DNA from: Muribaculaceae bacterium
GTDB lineage: Bacteria; Bacteroidota; Bacteroidia; Bacteroidales; Muribaculaceae
Assembly (NCBI GenBank): GCA_022509165.1
Contig: JAFLTT010000004.1
Coordinates: 1-64,000 of the forward strand
Direction: 5' to 3'
DNA length: 64,000 nt
Shown here in pieces: positions 54,623 through 63,178 of the stretch; position 1 is the stretch's first letter, and the number at the start of each line of letters is the position of its first letter. The position numbers and the translations under genes were made by a program. The notes below the pieces were generated by a model. That model was given only the letters and a program-made list of their open reading frames with translations, made no database searches and was not told the origin of the DNA.

Positions 54623-55489
54623 TTATTTTCCTTCCTCTTTATTTTCTTCCTGAGGTACAAGAGATGCTTTAAGAGTGAATTTCAAGGCATCAGCCGGTTC
54701 CAGACCCATCTGTTTAGCCCTACCACCAAGTAAAGCATGAGCAGAAGTCATGAATTCACCTGATTCTCCGTTCTTAAGAGTGAGAAGAGCAGCAGAAACC
54801 ACTTCCGGGAAGTTACGTTTGTTGCCGATGTTTCCTTTAGAAGGAAGAGGCAGGCTAATTGTTTCCCCATCGATCTTTGTAACCTGACATTCCACATTAA
54901 CTTCTTCACCATCGGTGAGAGCAGCGCTGTCGGTGGCATTAGTAACCTTGCCATAAAGATCGTCGTTGATTTTTGGAAGTGAAGCTGAAGCAGCTGCCTG
55001 TGACAGACTTTCCTGGCTTGCTACTTTATCTTTTTCCTCTTTGGCGTTTTCAATGTTCTGCATTACTTTTCTGAACTCAGCCTGAACGATACCCATGTTG
55101 GGCATTGTATCAGCTCTAAGAGCTTTTTCAAGGCTGGAAGCATAAGCTTCACGGTTGATTTTCACATCCATCTGTTCAGAAAAACTGATCATCTGAGAAG
55201 CCATTTGCATACCGAGCATATATCCCTTGTTATATGTTTCATTGCCTTCTTTCAGAGCAGCGAGACCGGCACGAATACCATTCATATATACATCTTTCTG
55301 GCCCTGGTCTTTCATCACTGTGTCGCGTGCTGCTTCACGAAGATAATCGGCGGCATTCATCTGGCCAAGATAATACATCAAAGAATCTGTAGGGGTAGAA
55401 TTCTCTGTAAGGGTGCCGTTGTTTGCATTCTGGCAAGATACTGCAAGACAAGCGATAGCCGCAATGGGTAATAGTCTTAAAATTTTCAT
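54623..55489 (-). CDS. Lipoprotein with divergent FKBP-like domain
   Basis: A 288-residue lipoprotein (lipobox AVSC, Cys19). Residues about 30-170 resemble the helical dimerisation domain of FkpA/Mip-type isomerases (SLMYYLGQMNAADYLREAA; YNKGYMLGMQMASQM). The C-terminal 110 residues have the FKBP outline (DGEEVNVECQVTKIDG ... NGESGEFMTSAHALLGGRAKQMGLEPADALKFTLKA), but the usual FDSS and PGW pocket residues are absent, so isomerase activity is doubtful. It ends a run of three FKBP-type genes and is probably co-transcribed with them. Confidence 0.75.
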   Translation of the reverse strand: MKILRLLPIAAIACLAVSCQNANNGTLTENSTPTDSLMYYLGQMNAADYLREAARDTVMKDQGQKDVYMNGIRAGLAALKEGNETYNKGYMLGMQMASQMISFSEQMDVKINREAYASSLEKALRADTMPNMGIVQAEFRKVMQNIENAKEEKDKVASQESLSQAAASASLPKINDDLYGKVTNATDSAALTDGEEVNVECQVTKIDGETISLPLPSKGNIGNKRNFPEVVSAALLTLKNGESGEFMTSAHALLGGRAKQMGLEPADALKFTLKASLVPQEENKEEGK

Positions 55490-55507
55490 TCTTAAATTAT
55501 TTGTTGA

Positions 55508-55669
55508 TTAATTTTCATCCAAATCAGCCTGCAATATCACCACTTCGACTGTGTCGCCGGTAGGTTCCATATTTTCAACAGTCCTTCCCTTGCAACTGCC
55601 TAATGCCAAAGAGGTAAGTAACAGGCCAAATAATGATGCAAAATTAATAAATCTTCTTGAAAATCGCAT
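55508..55669 (-). CDS. Small 53-residue lipoprotein in the FKBP cluster
   Basis: A short reading frame that is easy to miss. It encodes an Arg-rich N-terminus (MRFSRRF), a hydrophobic stretch to LALGSC with likely lipidation at Cys26, then 27 residues ending VEVVILQADLDEN. It lies 14 bases after the upstream FKBP lipoprotein and 18 bases before the next FKBP-like gene, in the same direction. The well-formed lipoprotein signal and tight spacing support it. Function unknown. Confidence 0.6.
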   Translation of the reverse strand: MRFSRRFINFASLFGLLLTSLALGSCKGRTVENMEPTGDTVEVVILQADLDEN

Positions 55670-55683
55670 CTTTTGATTATATG

Positions 55684-56328
55684 TTAATTCACCTGGATGA
55701 GTTGTACCCAGAAGAGCAGCGGAGCGGATGGCGGGATGGTATACTGACCGGTATAGGGGTTGAATGAACCCTGTTCTCCATAAGCAAGATTAGAGGGGAT
55801 ATAGAAAACTGCAGTGCCACCCTCTTTCATAAGTTGGAGGCCCTCTGTCCATCCCGGTATCACACGGTTAAGAGGGAATGAAGTGGGCTCTCCACGGTCG
55901 ATTGAACTGTCAAATTGAGTTCCATCAGTAAGAGTGCCTACATAATATACGGTCACTGTGTCGGTAGCTTTAGGACTTTTGCCAGACCCTTCGTCTACAA
56001 TCACATATTTCAGACCGCTGGCAGTCTGTGCATATTGAGATGTAGAAGCTTTCGTACCTTTATTGGCAGCATTGTTGAAGAAGGCAGCATCATACTTTGT
56101 ACCGTTGATGCCATTGACAGGAGTTTCCACTGCCTGTACCATCTCTTCTATCTGTTGCAGGGTATCGAGTGCTTCAGTTTTCTCATCCGGAACGAAGGTT
56201 TCTTCTACCGCTTCTTTGTCAAGCTTTTCTTCCTGGGAATCGGCTTGCTTCTTGCTACCGCAGGAAGCAATCAACCCCCCTGCGAGCAGGAGGGATGATG
56301 CCAGATATAAAATCTGTGTCTTTTTCAT
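55684..56328 (-). CDS. FKBP-type peptidyl-prolyl isomerase lipoprotein
   Basis: A 214-residue envelope isomerase. Lipobox IASC (Cys23) follows a hydrophobic signal. An acidic linker (about 30-95) leads to the FKBP domain (about 105-214): [48 protein letters not shown], then IPSNLAYGEQG. The key FKBP pocket residues (Tyr, FDSS, V-I-P-G-W) are conserved, so it should be active. It lies 10 bases after the next upstream FKBP gene, whose FKBP domain is very similar, suggesting duplication. Confidence 0.9.
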   Translation of the reverse strand: MKKTQILYLASSLLLAGGLIASCGSKKQADSQEEKLDKEAVEETFVPDEKTEALDTLQQIEEMVQAVETPVNGINGTKYDAAFFNNAANKGTKASTSQYAQTASGLKYVIVDEGSGKSPKATDTVTVYYVGTLTDGTQFDSSIDRGEPTSFPLNRVIPGWTEGLQLMKEGGTAVFYIPSNLAYGEQGSFNPYTGQYTIPPSAPLLFWVQLIQVN

Positions 56329-56338
56329 TTTAAAAAAA

Positions 56339-56923
56339 TTATTTTACTGATATAAGTTCTACATCAAAAATCAGAGTGCTGTGCGGAGGAATTACATTTG
56401 GAATTCCATTAGGACCGTAAGCGAGGTCGCTTGGAATGAAGAAAGTAAACTTAGCACCCTCTTTCATAAGTTGCAGACCCTCTGTCCATCCGGGTATCAC
56501 ACGATTGAGAGGGAAAGTAGCCGGCTCACCACGATTGATAGAACTGTCAAAAACAGTGCCATCCAAAAGTTTACCGGTATAATGTACAGTTACCTCTGAA
56601 GTGGCTGTAGGCTGTTTGCCTGTACCCTCTTTAGTAATTGTATACTGAAGTCCGGAATCTGTGACATGCACATCGGGATTCTTACGGTTTGCAATCAGGA
56701 ATTTATCGCCTGCTTCACGTGCGATAGCTTCGTTTTTCTTATTTAGTTCCTGAAGATATTCATTCAGTACTTTCTGTGCTTCTTCCGGAGTTAGTTTTGT
56801 CTCCTTACCCTCAAACGAAGCATGCACTGCTTCATCAAAATCTTCTTTGTTAAGGTCTTTTACTCCCATTCCCTTGAGTTGCTGGCCCATGGCCATACCC
56901 CAGGCATAACTTAGTTTATCCAT
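56339..56923 (-). CDS. FKBP-type peptidyl-prolyl isomerase without signal peptide
   Basis: 194 residues with an N-terminal FkpA/Mip-like helical domain ([25 protein letters not shown]; about 1-85) and a C-terminal FKBP domain (about 100-194) with [41 protein letters not shown] and FIPSDLAYG. The pocket residues are intact. No signal peptide is visible, so it may act in the cytoplasm, unlike its two neighbours. First of the three FKBP-type genes. Confidence 0.9.
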   Translation of the reverse strand: MDKLSYAWGMAMGQQLKGMGVKDLNKEDFDEAVHASFEGKETKLTPEEAQKVLNEYLQELNKKNEAIAREAGDKFLIANRKNPDVHVTDSGLQYTITKEGTGKQPTATSEVTVHYTGKLLDGTVFDSSINRGEPATFPLNRVIPGWTEGLQLMKEGAKFTFFIPSDLAYGPNGIPNVIPPHSTLIFDVELISVK

Positions 56924-56973
56924 AATTTTAATTTTAATTTTGTCTTAGTATAACAACCAATGGGGCAGATTTG

Positions 56974-58002
56974 TTATTTTTCAATTTCTTCCTGAGCCCA
57001 ATCGGCCGAAGTGGTGAGATTAAGTATTATGTCCCCTATGGAAGGTTGGGGAACTTCCGGAGCCGGTATATACTCACCGCTTACAATAGTCTTGAAATTT
57101 CTTTTTACAGGGATACCTGTCACGGAGAAAGGCTGAGGTTCGGGAAGGTTGGTGGATGTGAGATTGAAATCGATTGAGACCTCAGAAGATGTAGCACCTC
57201 CAAATGTGTAAAAATAGAAGATATCTTTATTGTTATCGGTTACTTCCTCTACATTATCCAGAGCTGTTTTGGTTACGTTCGAAGTTTTCAACGCTTGTGG
57301 GCTACCATTAGGGAGATAGAATTGCCGGTGTATACCGATTTGGCTTGCTGTGATTCCTACGTTGCCGAGGTTATCACTTTTCTCACGGAATATTACCTTG
57401 GCAACGGCGCGTTGCAACACAAGATTAATTACTTTCTCCTCTTTCCCTTTTTCAAATGTTTCCATTCCGTAGAAACAGTCGTGGTAGTCATTGTTGAAGA
57501 AGGAGGTACTGATTATATCGGAAGATTCTCCCGGTGAAGGAATGAGGAGTACTGTCTTTTCATCTTCGGTAGTATTGTAGAAACAATCCTTATAATGACC
57601 GGATGAGTTGGCAGTAGTTTCGGATGGAATATAGTCGGCAAATACAAGGATAGTGTAGTAAGAATCAGGCTGAACTTCAAATATAATCTGATTTTCCTGA
57701 TTATTTTCGCTTAGGTCGCCTGTGGATATTTCCGCCGTGGCAATTGCTTTGTTTAGAGCGGCTGTAGTTGTGCCCTGAAAAATCCTGGCCACATATCTTA
57801 GTTTGTAGTCACCACCGGCTTTAGTGTCTGCTCCTTTGGGATTAGTAAGATTTATCACTACTTCGGAAGAAATTGCACCACTTTCACCAAGAGTTTCAGG
57901 TTCAACCACATGAGTGTCTACACATGAAGACGATGCGAAAGCCAACAATGATGACAGGGCCATCCATTTAATCGTTTCCAAATATTTCATGGATAAAAAC
58001 AT
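56974..58002 (-). CDS. Fimbrillin-like (Mfa/FimB-type) lipoprotein
   Basis: A 342-residue envelope protein. The signal sequence ends ASSSC (Cys27 from the first ATG); an alternative ATG four codons later (57990) would keep the signal. The mature part is beta-rich with a typical fimbrillin-like N-terminal region (NPKGADTKAGGDYKLRYVARIF), an acidic middle and a central region with VLQRAVAKVIFRE. It ends with WAQEEIEK. Related to FimB/Mfa2-type and DUF6562 lipoproteins of Bacteroidales, which anchor or cap fimbriae. No obvious fimbrial partner genes adjoin it. It lies 50 bases upstream of the FKBP genes. Confidence 0.68.
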   Translation of the reverse strand: MFLSMKYLETIKWMALSSLLAFASSSCVDTHVVEPETLGESGAISSEVVINLTNPKGADTKAGGDYKLRYVARIFQGTTTAALNKAIATAEISTGDLSENNQENQIIFEVQPDSYYTILVFADYIPSETTANSSGHYKDCFYNTTEDEKTVLLIPSPGESSDIISTSFFNNDYHDCFYGMETFEKGKEEKVINLVLQRAVAKVIFREKSDNLGNVGITASQIGIHRQFYLPNGSPQALKTSNVTKTALDNVEEVTDNNKDIFYFYTFGGATSSEVSIDFNLTSTNLPEPQPFSVTGIPVKRNFKTIVSGEYIPAPEVPQPSIGDIILNLTTSADWAQEEIEK

Positions 58003-58058
58003 TTATTTCTCAAAACTAAATAAAAAACCTGATAATTCAATCAGAACAATTGTAATTA

Positions 58059-61000
58059 TTACTTGATGAGGAGCCGTTTGCTACGGTTGGAAAGAGTGCG
58101 ACGCTGAGATGGAGAGAGGGAATAATAGTAATTGAGCCATGCTTTGTGACGATGAGAGAGAAGGGAATCCATCTCGAGGGATTTGTGAAGGTATGAAGAG
58201 TTTCCGGTAGCCTCGTATAATGAAAGTAAAAGAGAACGGTAAGCTTTACCTTCATAGAAAGTGGTGTCCGCAACAGTGAAATCACCCGGCAGAAGAAGAG
58301 AATAAGGATAATATTTTGTAATATCATTAGCAATCAAGGAGGCCGTGACAGTATCACCGTTGTTAAGCAATTCTTCGGCAGCCATAAGCATTTCCCCTCG
58401 GTAGCGTCGGGAGCGGTCGGCTATTACAGGGTCCAGATAGTTGGCTTTGGTATATTGTGTCTCTAATTTATCCAGCTCTCTCCTTGCAGCCACAGCTATC
58501 TGTCTTTCCAAGGTAGAATCGGGCAACCATGGAGCATATACCTTTCCGAAAAGAGCGGGGCGTAAAACAGGTTCCAGTGGTTTATAGAAAGATTGTTGAA
58601 TCAGAGCCGGGAAATATAATGCCTTAGGGTTTTCAGACTCTAATTGAGCGGCCAAAATATCCAGTAACATGAGATGCTTGAAGGAAAGGTAATTACTCCC
58701 CCCTGTGAAATCTTTGAGACTGATTACAACGGAATCTCCGGATGAGGAAGGAATTTTGAAGGAAGAGGCAGGCAACGTCGGTTCGGTATCTTCTGTCGAA
58801 TAGAGCCTATGAAGCATCTGTGTTAAAGATAATGGCACAGATAAGGAATCATGAGGAATTCGAGTGAGAAGATAGCGTCCGTATGCAATCTGAGGAGAAG
58901 TAGCGATGGTGGGTGTGCCTTTATGACCTTGATTCTTCAGATTAACCACATAGGAGGGAAGAGCCAGATATGTAATGTCTACCGGCAGATGATTTTCTCC
59001 CATACCGAGCACTTCTGTGGCATACCAGAGGGGGAAGGTGGAGTTGTCGCCATGCGAAAAAATGATTGAAGGTATTTCATAATCCAGAAGGGATGAAGCA
59101 TAAAAGGTAGGTTCAAACCGATTGCGTCGGTCATGGTCGTCAAAGTTTTCCAATGCCATAAGAGTGGGAGGGCAAATGGAAAGAACACAGAAAATGATTA
59201 AAGCGGCTTTCCGGGGCAGGAATCTTTCAAGCATCATGAAAATACCCCAGAGTCCAGCCCCTATCCACATGGCAAATGCCATATATGAAACAAGAAAGGT
59301 GTAGTCACGTTCACGAGGTTCTCCGGGGCTCTGGTTAAGATAGAAAACAATGGCCAGACCAGTCATGAAAAAAATCAAGGCTGTAACCGTGAGAATCCGA
59401 CGTGACCTTCGGTTATAGCTCCAAAGGCAAAGGATACCGAGAATTCCGAGAATGAAGGGTATTCCGAAGTAACGGTTTCTTCCCTTGTTGTCTTCACCTA
59501 TTTCTTGAGGCATTTTTTCAGTGGTACCTAACCACTCGCTGTCGATATAAGAAAGACCTGTAATGAAGTTACCATGTTCAATCTCACCTGTTGAGGGGTA
59601 ATCATTCTGTCGACCGATGAAATTCCAGAACAGGTATCGGAAATACATATAGTAAGCCTGATAGGAAAGGAAGAAACGGAAATTCTGCCAATATGTAGGG
59701 CGGAGGGAATAAACCGGCGGACGGCTGCCGTCGGAAACCATTCTGGGAAGATATCTGCCGTTGGAATCCATAGTCTCTGAAACACGTATACGGCTCATGT
59801 TTTCTTCAGTCATCCCTGCCCAATCTTCATAGGCGGCAAGATGGGATGAATTTCTGGAAGAGATTCTGGGAAACCACATGTTTAGTTCCGGAGTGAGCTG
59901 TTGGGAGAAATCATAGTCACTTAGAATATAGCCATGATTTTGACTGAAAACATCTTTGTTGGCTGCACTATCACTCGCGCTCAAAAGGCGGCTGCGGTGA
60001 TTTAGCAACGCACCTTCAGAATATGGTAAATAGAAGGGTTTTCCTTTCTCAAGAAGATAGCGGGAATAATATGGTTTGCCATCTCTGAATTCTTCTTCAA
60101 ATAATGGTTTGCTAAAAGGAGTAGCTCCATAGATTAGCGGGGTAGAGGGATACTGGTCGCGTGCTATATAAGCCTGGAGAGTGAAAATGTTGGACGGCAC
60201 ACCTTCATTCATTGCCGGATTGGCCATGCTTCTTATCATCACAATTGCAAAGGAAGAATAGCCGAGAAGGAGGAAGCCTCCCATCCATAATACAAGGTTG
60301 AAAAATCTGTGTCTTACAAAAATCAAAGCAAATAGAATGGCCAGAAAGATTAGGGACACAAACATAACCGTTCCGGTATTATAGGGCCATCCAAGTCGGT
60401 TGGTGGTAAATAATTCCACCTTCTGAGCACCGAATAGAGAGTATGGCATCACTCCTAAAAGAATAAACCCAATGATTGCAACCGACAGTAATAAGGTGCC
60501 GAGAATAAGAATGGGATTCACCTTTCCGGGATGAACCCGATAGAAAATTATAAGGCCGAATACCGGAATCAGGAGAAGATTAAGTTGGTGCACACCAAGG
60601 GATAATCCGGTAATATATGCAAGTAATATCAGCAATCTTTGTCTTCCTCCGGAGTCTGACTCGTACCACCATTTTACCATTATCCATAATGAAAGAGCAG
60701 ACAGGAATGTGGACATGGCATAAACTTCTGCCTCTACAGCAGAAAACCATGCGGAATCGCAAAGTGCAAAGCATAACGAAGCGGCAGCTGCAATAAAAGA
60801 GGTCCCGACTATATTGCATGCCCGGCAGGCGGCCACAAAAATAATACGACAAAGAAAGAATGCTGCAAAAGCCATGAAAAGGCCTGAACAAAGATTGATT
60901 ACCAGGGCATGGTTTTGAGGAGAGAATGGTATAGTTGCCACTCTCATCACAAGCATCCAGATAGGATTCCCGGGAGGATGCCCCACTTCCAGGCGTGAAG

Positions 61001-61142
61001 CTGTGGTGACATACTCAGCACAATCCCAGTAAGATACTCCGGGATCTACCGTAATCCAGTAAAAAGCCAGTGAAATAGCAAAAGTTACCCAGGAAGAGAT
61101 AGCCAGCGGTGTCCGATACCTGATTAATGGAGATGCTGACAT
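58059..61142 (-). CDS. DUF2723 GT-C-like membrane protein
   Basis: A 1027-residue protein. About a dozen membrane helices fill residues 12-340 and 520-680, with soluble regions between and after them. The DUF2723 N-terminal signature is plain: DPGVSYWDCAEYVTTASRLEVGHPPGNPIW (about 33-62), where the Asp-Glu pair resembles the catalytic loop of GT-C protein O-mannosyltransferases. DUF2723 proteins are widespread in Bacteroidetes and are thought to glycosylate proteins (inference from fold). A long C-terminal soluble domain is helical. It lies 6 bases after the SDR gene, possibly in the same transcript. Confidence 0.85.
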   Translation of the reverse strand: MSASPLIRYRTPLAISSWVTFAISLAFYWITVDPGVSYWDCAEYVTTASRLEVGHPPGNPIWMLVMRVATIPFSPQNHALVINLCSGLFMAFAAFFLCRIIFVAACRACNIVGTSFIAAAASLCFALCDSAWFSAVEAEVYAMSTFLSALSLWIMVKWWYESDSGGRQRLLILLAYITGLSLGVHQLNLLLIPVFGLIIFYRVHPGKVNPILILGTLLLSVAIIGFILLGVMPYSLFGAQKVELFTTNRLGWPYNTGTVMFVSLIFLAILFALIFVRHRFFNLVLWMGGFLLLGYSSFAIVMIRSMANPAMNEGVPSNIFTLQAYIARDQYPSTPLIYGATPFSKPLFEEEFRDGKPYYSRYLLEKGKPFYLPYSEGALLNHRSRLLSASDSAANKDVFSQNHGYILSDYDFSQQLTPELNMWFPRISSRNSSHLAAYEDWAGMTEENMSRIRVSETMDSNGRYLPRMVSDGSRPPVYSLRPTYWQNFRFFLSYQAYYMYFRYLFWNFIGRQNDYPSTGEIEHGNFITGLSYIDSEWLGTTEKMPQEIGEDNKGRNRYFGIPFILGILGILCLWSYNRRSRRILTVTALIFFMTGLAIVFYLNQSPGEPRERDYTFLVSYMAFAMWIGAGLWGIFMMLERFLPRKAALIIFCVLSICPPTLMALENFDDHDRRNRFEPTFYASSLLDYEIPSIIFSHGDNSTFPLWYATEVLGMGENHLPVDITYLALPSYVVNLKNQGHKGTPTIATSPQIAYGRYLLTRIPHDSLSVPLSLTQMLHRLYSTEDTEPTLPASSFKIPSSSGDSVVISLKDFTGGSNYLSFKHLMLLDILAAQLESENPKALYFPALIQQSFYKPLEPVLRPALFGKVYAPWLPDSTLERQIAVAARRELDKLETQYTKANYLDPVIADRSRRYRGEMLMAAEELLNNGDTVTASLIANDITKYYPYSLLLPGDFTVADTTFYEGKAYRSLLLSLYEATGNSSYLHKSLEMDSLLSHRHKAWLNYYYSLSPSQRRTLSNRSKRLLIK

Positions 61143-61148
61143 GTCTTA

Positions 61149-61946
61149 TTATCGTGAGATACCCCGGTCGAGAAGTCGGTGTTTCACCATCATCCTCACA
61201 TTGGTGGGGAGTATGCCTACAAAGAAAATAGAGAATCGGTTGAGCCAGCCGTTGATATATTGCTTCTTTTTCTTCAACATACGTTTCAATGCATTTCCGG
61301 CAAATGTTTCGGGAGTCTGGAGCACCCCGATACTCACGGCAAATTTCTGCCATTTCTTGGGGAGGCCAAAAAGGTCGGTGGCAATTCCTCCCGGACATGC
61401 CACTGTAACTCCTATGCCTGAATCCTTCACTTCATAATGCAGAGCCCTGGTGAAGACGCGTATGTATGATTTTGTGGAAGAATACATAGCCAGTCCCGGC
61501 ATCGGCATCCAGCAAGACATAGAACTCATATTAAGCATCCAACCGCTGCCAAATTCCTTTCTACGGCTTACAAACCATTGTGAAAGCAATGTAACGGCAC
61601 TCACATGCAAGGCGATGAAAGTCTCGATTTTAGAGATAGCTGTGTCTGCTATGGGTTTGAAAGAAAAAATCCCGGCATTATTGATTAAGATATCGGGATT
61701 CAGTGAGTGGGTAGTACAAAAATTTTCAATCTCAGTGATGAATGAAGGGGAGGTAAGGTCGCATTTCAAGAGATATGCGTTGCCGTCAATCTGCTTGCGT
61801 GCTTGAGTGAGACGCTCTTCACTTACATCAAGCATGATGACATCAGCCCCTTGCTTTGCGAGCAATTTTGCAAATTCAAGACCGATTCCACCTGCAGCGC
61901 CGGTCACTAATGCCGTGTGAGATGAAAGATCACTGAAGCTTGACAT
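61149..61946 (-). CDS. Short-chain dehydrogenase, hydroxysteroid-dehydrogenase-like
   Basis: A 265-residue NAD(P)-dependent SDR. The cofactor motif TGAAGGIG is at 15-22, Asp40 after the second strand suggests NAD(H), NNAG is at 89-92, and the catalytic Ser142, Tyr155 and Lys159 (YSSTK) are complete. A C-terminal extension with basic residues (LKRMLKKKKQYINGW...) may associate with membrane. It overlaps the flavin reductase gene by 17 bases. With its neighbours it makes a 3-oxo-steroid-type set, where it would act as a 3-hydroxysteroid dehydrogenase (inference); the stereochemistry cannot be predicted. Confidence 0.8.
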   Translation of the reverse strand: MSSFSDLSSHTALVTGAAGGIGLEFAKLLAKQGADVIMLDVSEERLTQARKQIDGNAYLLKCDLTSPSFITEIENFCTTHSLNPDILINNAGIFSFKPIADTAISKIETFIALHVSAVTLLSQWFVSRRKEFGSGWMLNMSSMSCWMPMPGLAMYSSTKSYIRVFTRALHYEVKDSGIGVTVACPGGIATDLFGLPKKWQKFAVSIGVLQTPETFAGNALKRMLKKKKQYINGWLNRFSIFFVGILPTNVRMMVKHRLLDRGISR

Positions 61947-63171
61947 TGCGATGCCTTATTTTTTCCATTTCCCTGCATATTCCTTTAGGCAGGTCGTGCT
62001 GATGCTGGAAGCAGGCCATATCTCTGGAATACATGCGTGCAATGCAATAATTGAGATGTTCACAGGCTGATTTGTGAGAACCATCTTTTTCCATCTTATT
62101 CACAAAATCCGGATCATTGAGAAGAGCGCGTCCCATCTGAAGAAATTCGAATCCTTCGGTGTCAAGGATTTTGTCGGCATCTTCCCGGCTTGTCACTCCT
62201 CCAACATATACCAGAGGCATTTTCAGCTCTTCCCGAAACATTCGTGCCTGATCCAAGAAATAAAGAGGTTTGAAATCGTGGCTCGGAACCATCATATCGC
62301 CAAACATCCTTACTGAATATTTGAGCCAAGCCTGGTCCATATAATGTGTCATGGTATGGATGGGCATCTTTCCACGCATCACATACATTGGAGCCTTACT
62401 TACAAAACCTCCGGAAAGCACTAAGGCATGGGCTCCTGTGTTTTCCAGATTTTTTGCCACCGTGATACAGTCTTCTTCCTGGAGTCCGGATTTAAAGCCG
62501 TCGTTCATATTTATTTTCACGAGCACGCCCATATCCGATTCAGCAGCCTTCATCACCTCATCCATACATTCGTGCATGAACTTCATACGGTTTTCAAGGC
62601 TACCGCCGTATTCATCATGCCGGTGATTGGTATATGGCGACAAGAATTGTGAGATAAGGTATCCATGACCTGCGTGCACTTCTACGCAATCAAAGCCGGA
62701 ATCGCGGGCAAGTTTCACAGCCTCTCCGAAATATCGGGCTATTTCTTTGATTTCATCTTTTCTTAGCCCTCTCACTATAGTAGGTGAGTACAGATTAAAA
62801 CCAGATGAAGCTCCAACCGGAATACATCCGGCAGTAGACTTATGAGTCATGTTGCCGCAATGTCCGATCTGTATAGAAGCTTTAGCACCGTGAGAGTGGA
62901 TTTCATCGGTCATTTCGCGAAGAGGTGCCACAATTTCCGGACGTAGCCAAAGTTGGGATTTAAAAGAAAGAGCGGAACGACAAATGCCGGCATAAGCCAC
63001 AGTGGTCATGCCCACACCCCCTTTGGCAACAGATACATGATAATCCTTTAACTGCCGGGTGGGATTATTGTTTTCACCCATACCTTCAAAGGCAGCGCTC
63101 CGGATAGTACGGTTGCGCAAGGTGACCGGTCCGATATTTGCAGGAGTGAAAAGTTGCTTTTGTGCTGCCAT
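61930..63171 (-). CDS. Old Yellow Enzyme family NADH:flavin oxidoreductase, BaiCD/5-beta-reductase-like
   Basis: A 413-residue FMN TIM barrel. Visible motifs: LFTPANIGPVTLRNRTIRSAAFEGMG (N-terminus), IQIGHCGNMTH, VEVHAGHGYLISQFLSPYTNHRHDEYGGSLENR, MPLVYVGGV and EFLQMGRALLNDPD. The second FAD/NAD domain of BaiCD/enoate reductases is missing. A Cys cluster remains at C370, C376 and C387, but its spacing differs from the usual CxxCxxxC. Members reduce activated C=C bonds, including 3-oxo-delta4 steroids and bile acids. It sits between the 5-alpha-reductase and the SDR, consistent with a delta4-3-ketosteroid reductase (inference). Confidence 0.8.
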   Translation of the reverse strand: MAAQKQLFTPANIGPVTLRNRTIRSAAFEGMGENNNPTRQLKDYHVSVAKGGVGMTTVAYAGICRSALSFKSQLWLRPEIVAPLREMTDEIHSHGAKASIQIGHCGNMTHKSTAGCIPVGASSGFNLYSPTIVRGLRKDEIKEIARYFGEAVKLARDSGFDCVEVHAGHGYLISQFLSPYTNHRHDEYGGSLENRMKFMHECMDEVMKAAESDMGVLVKINMNDGFKSGLQEEDCITVAKNLENTGAHALVLSGGFVSKAPMYVMRGKMPIHTMTHYMDQAWLKYSVRMFGDMMVPSHDFKPLYFLDQARMFREELKMPLVYVGGVTSREDADKILDTEGFEFLQMGRALLNDPDFVNKMEKDGSHKSACEHLNYCIARMYSRDMACFQHQHDLPKGICREMEKIRHRNVKLQ

Positions 63172-63178
63172 GACACAC

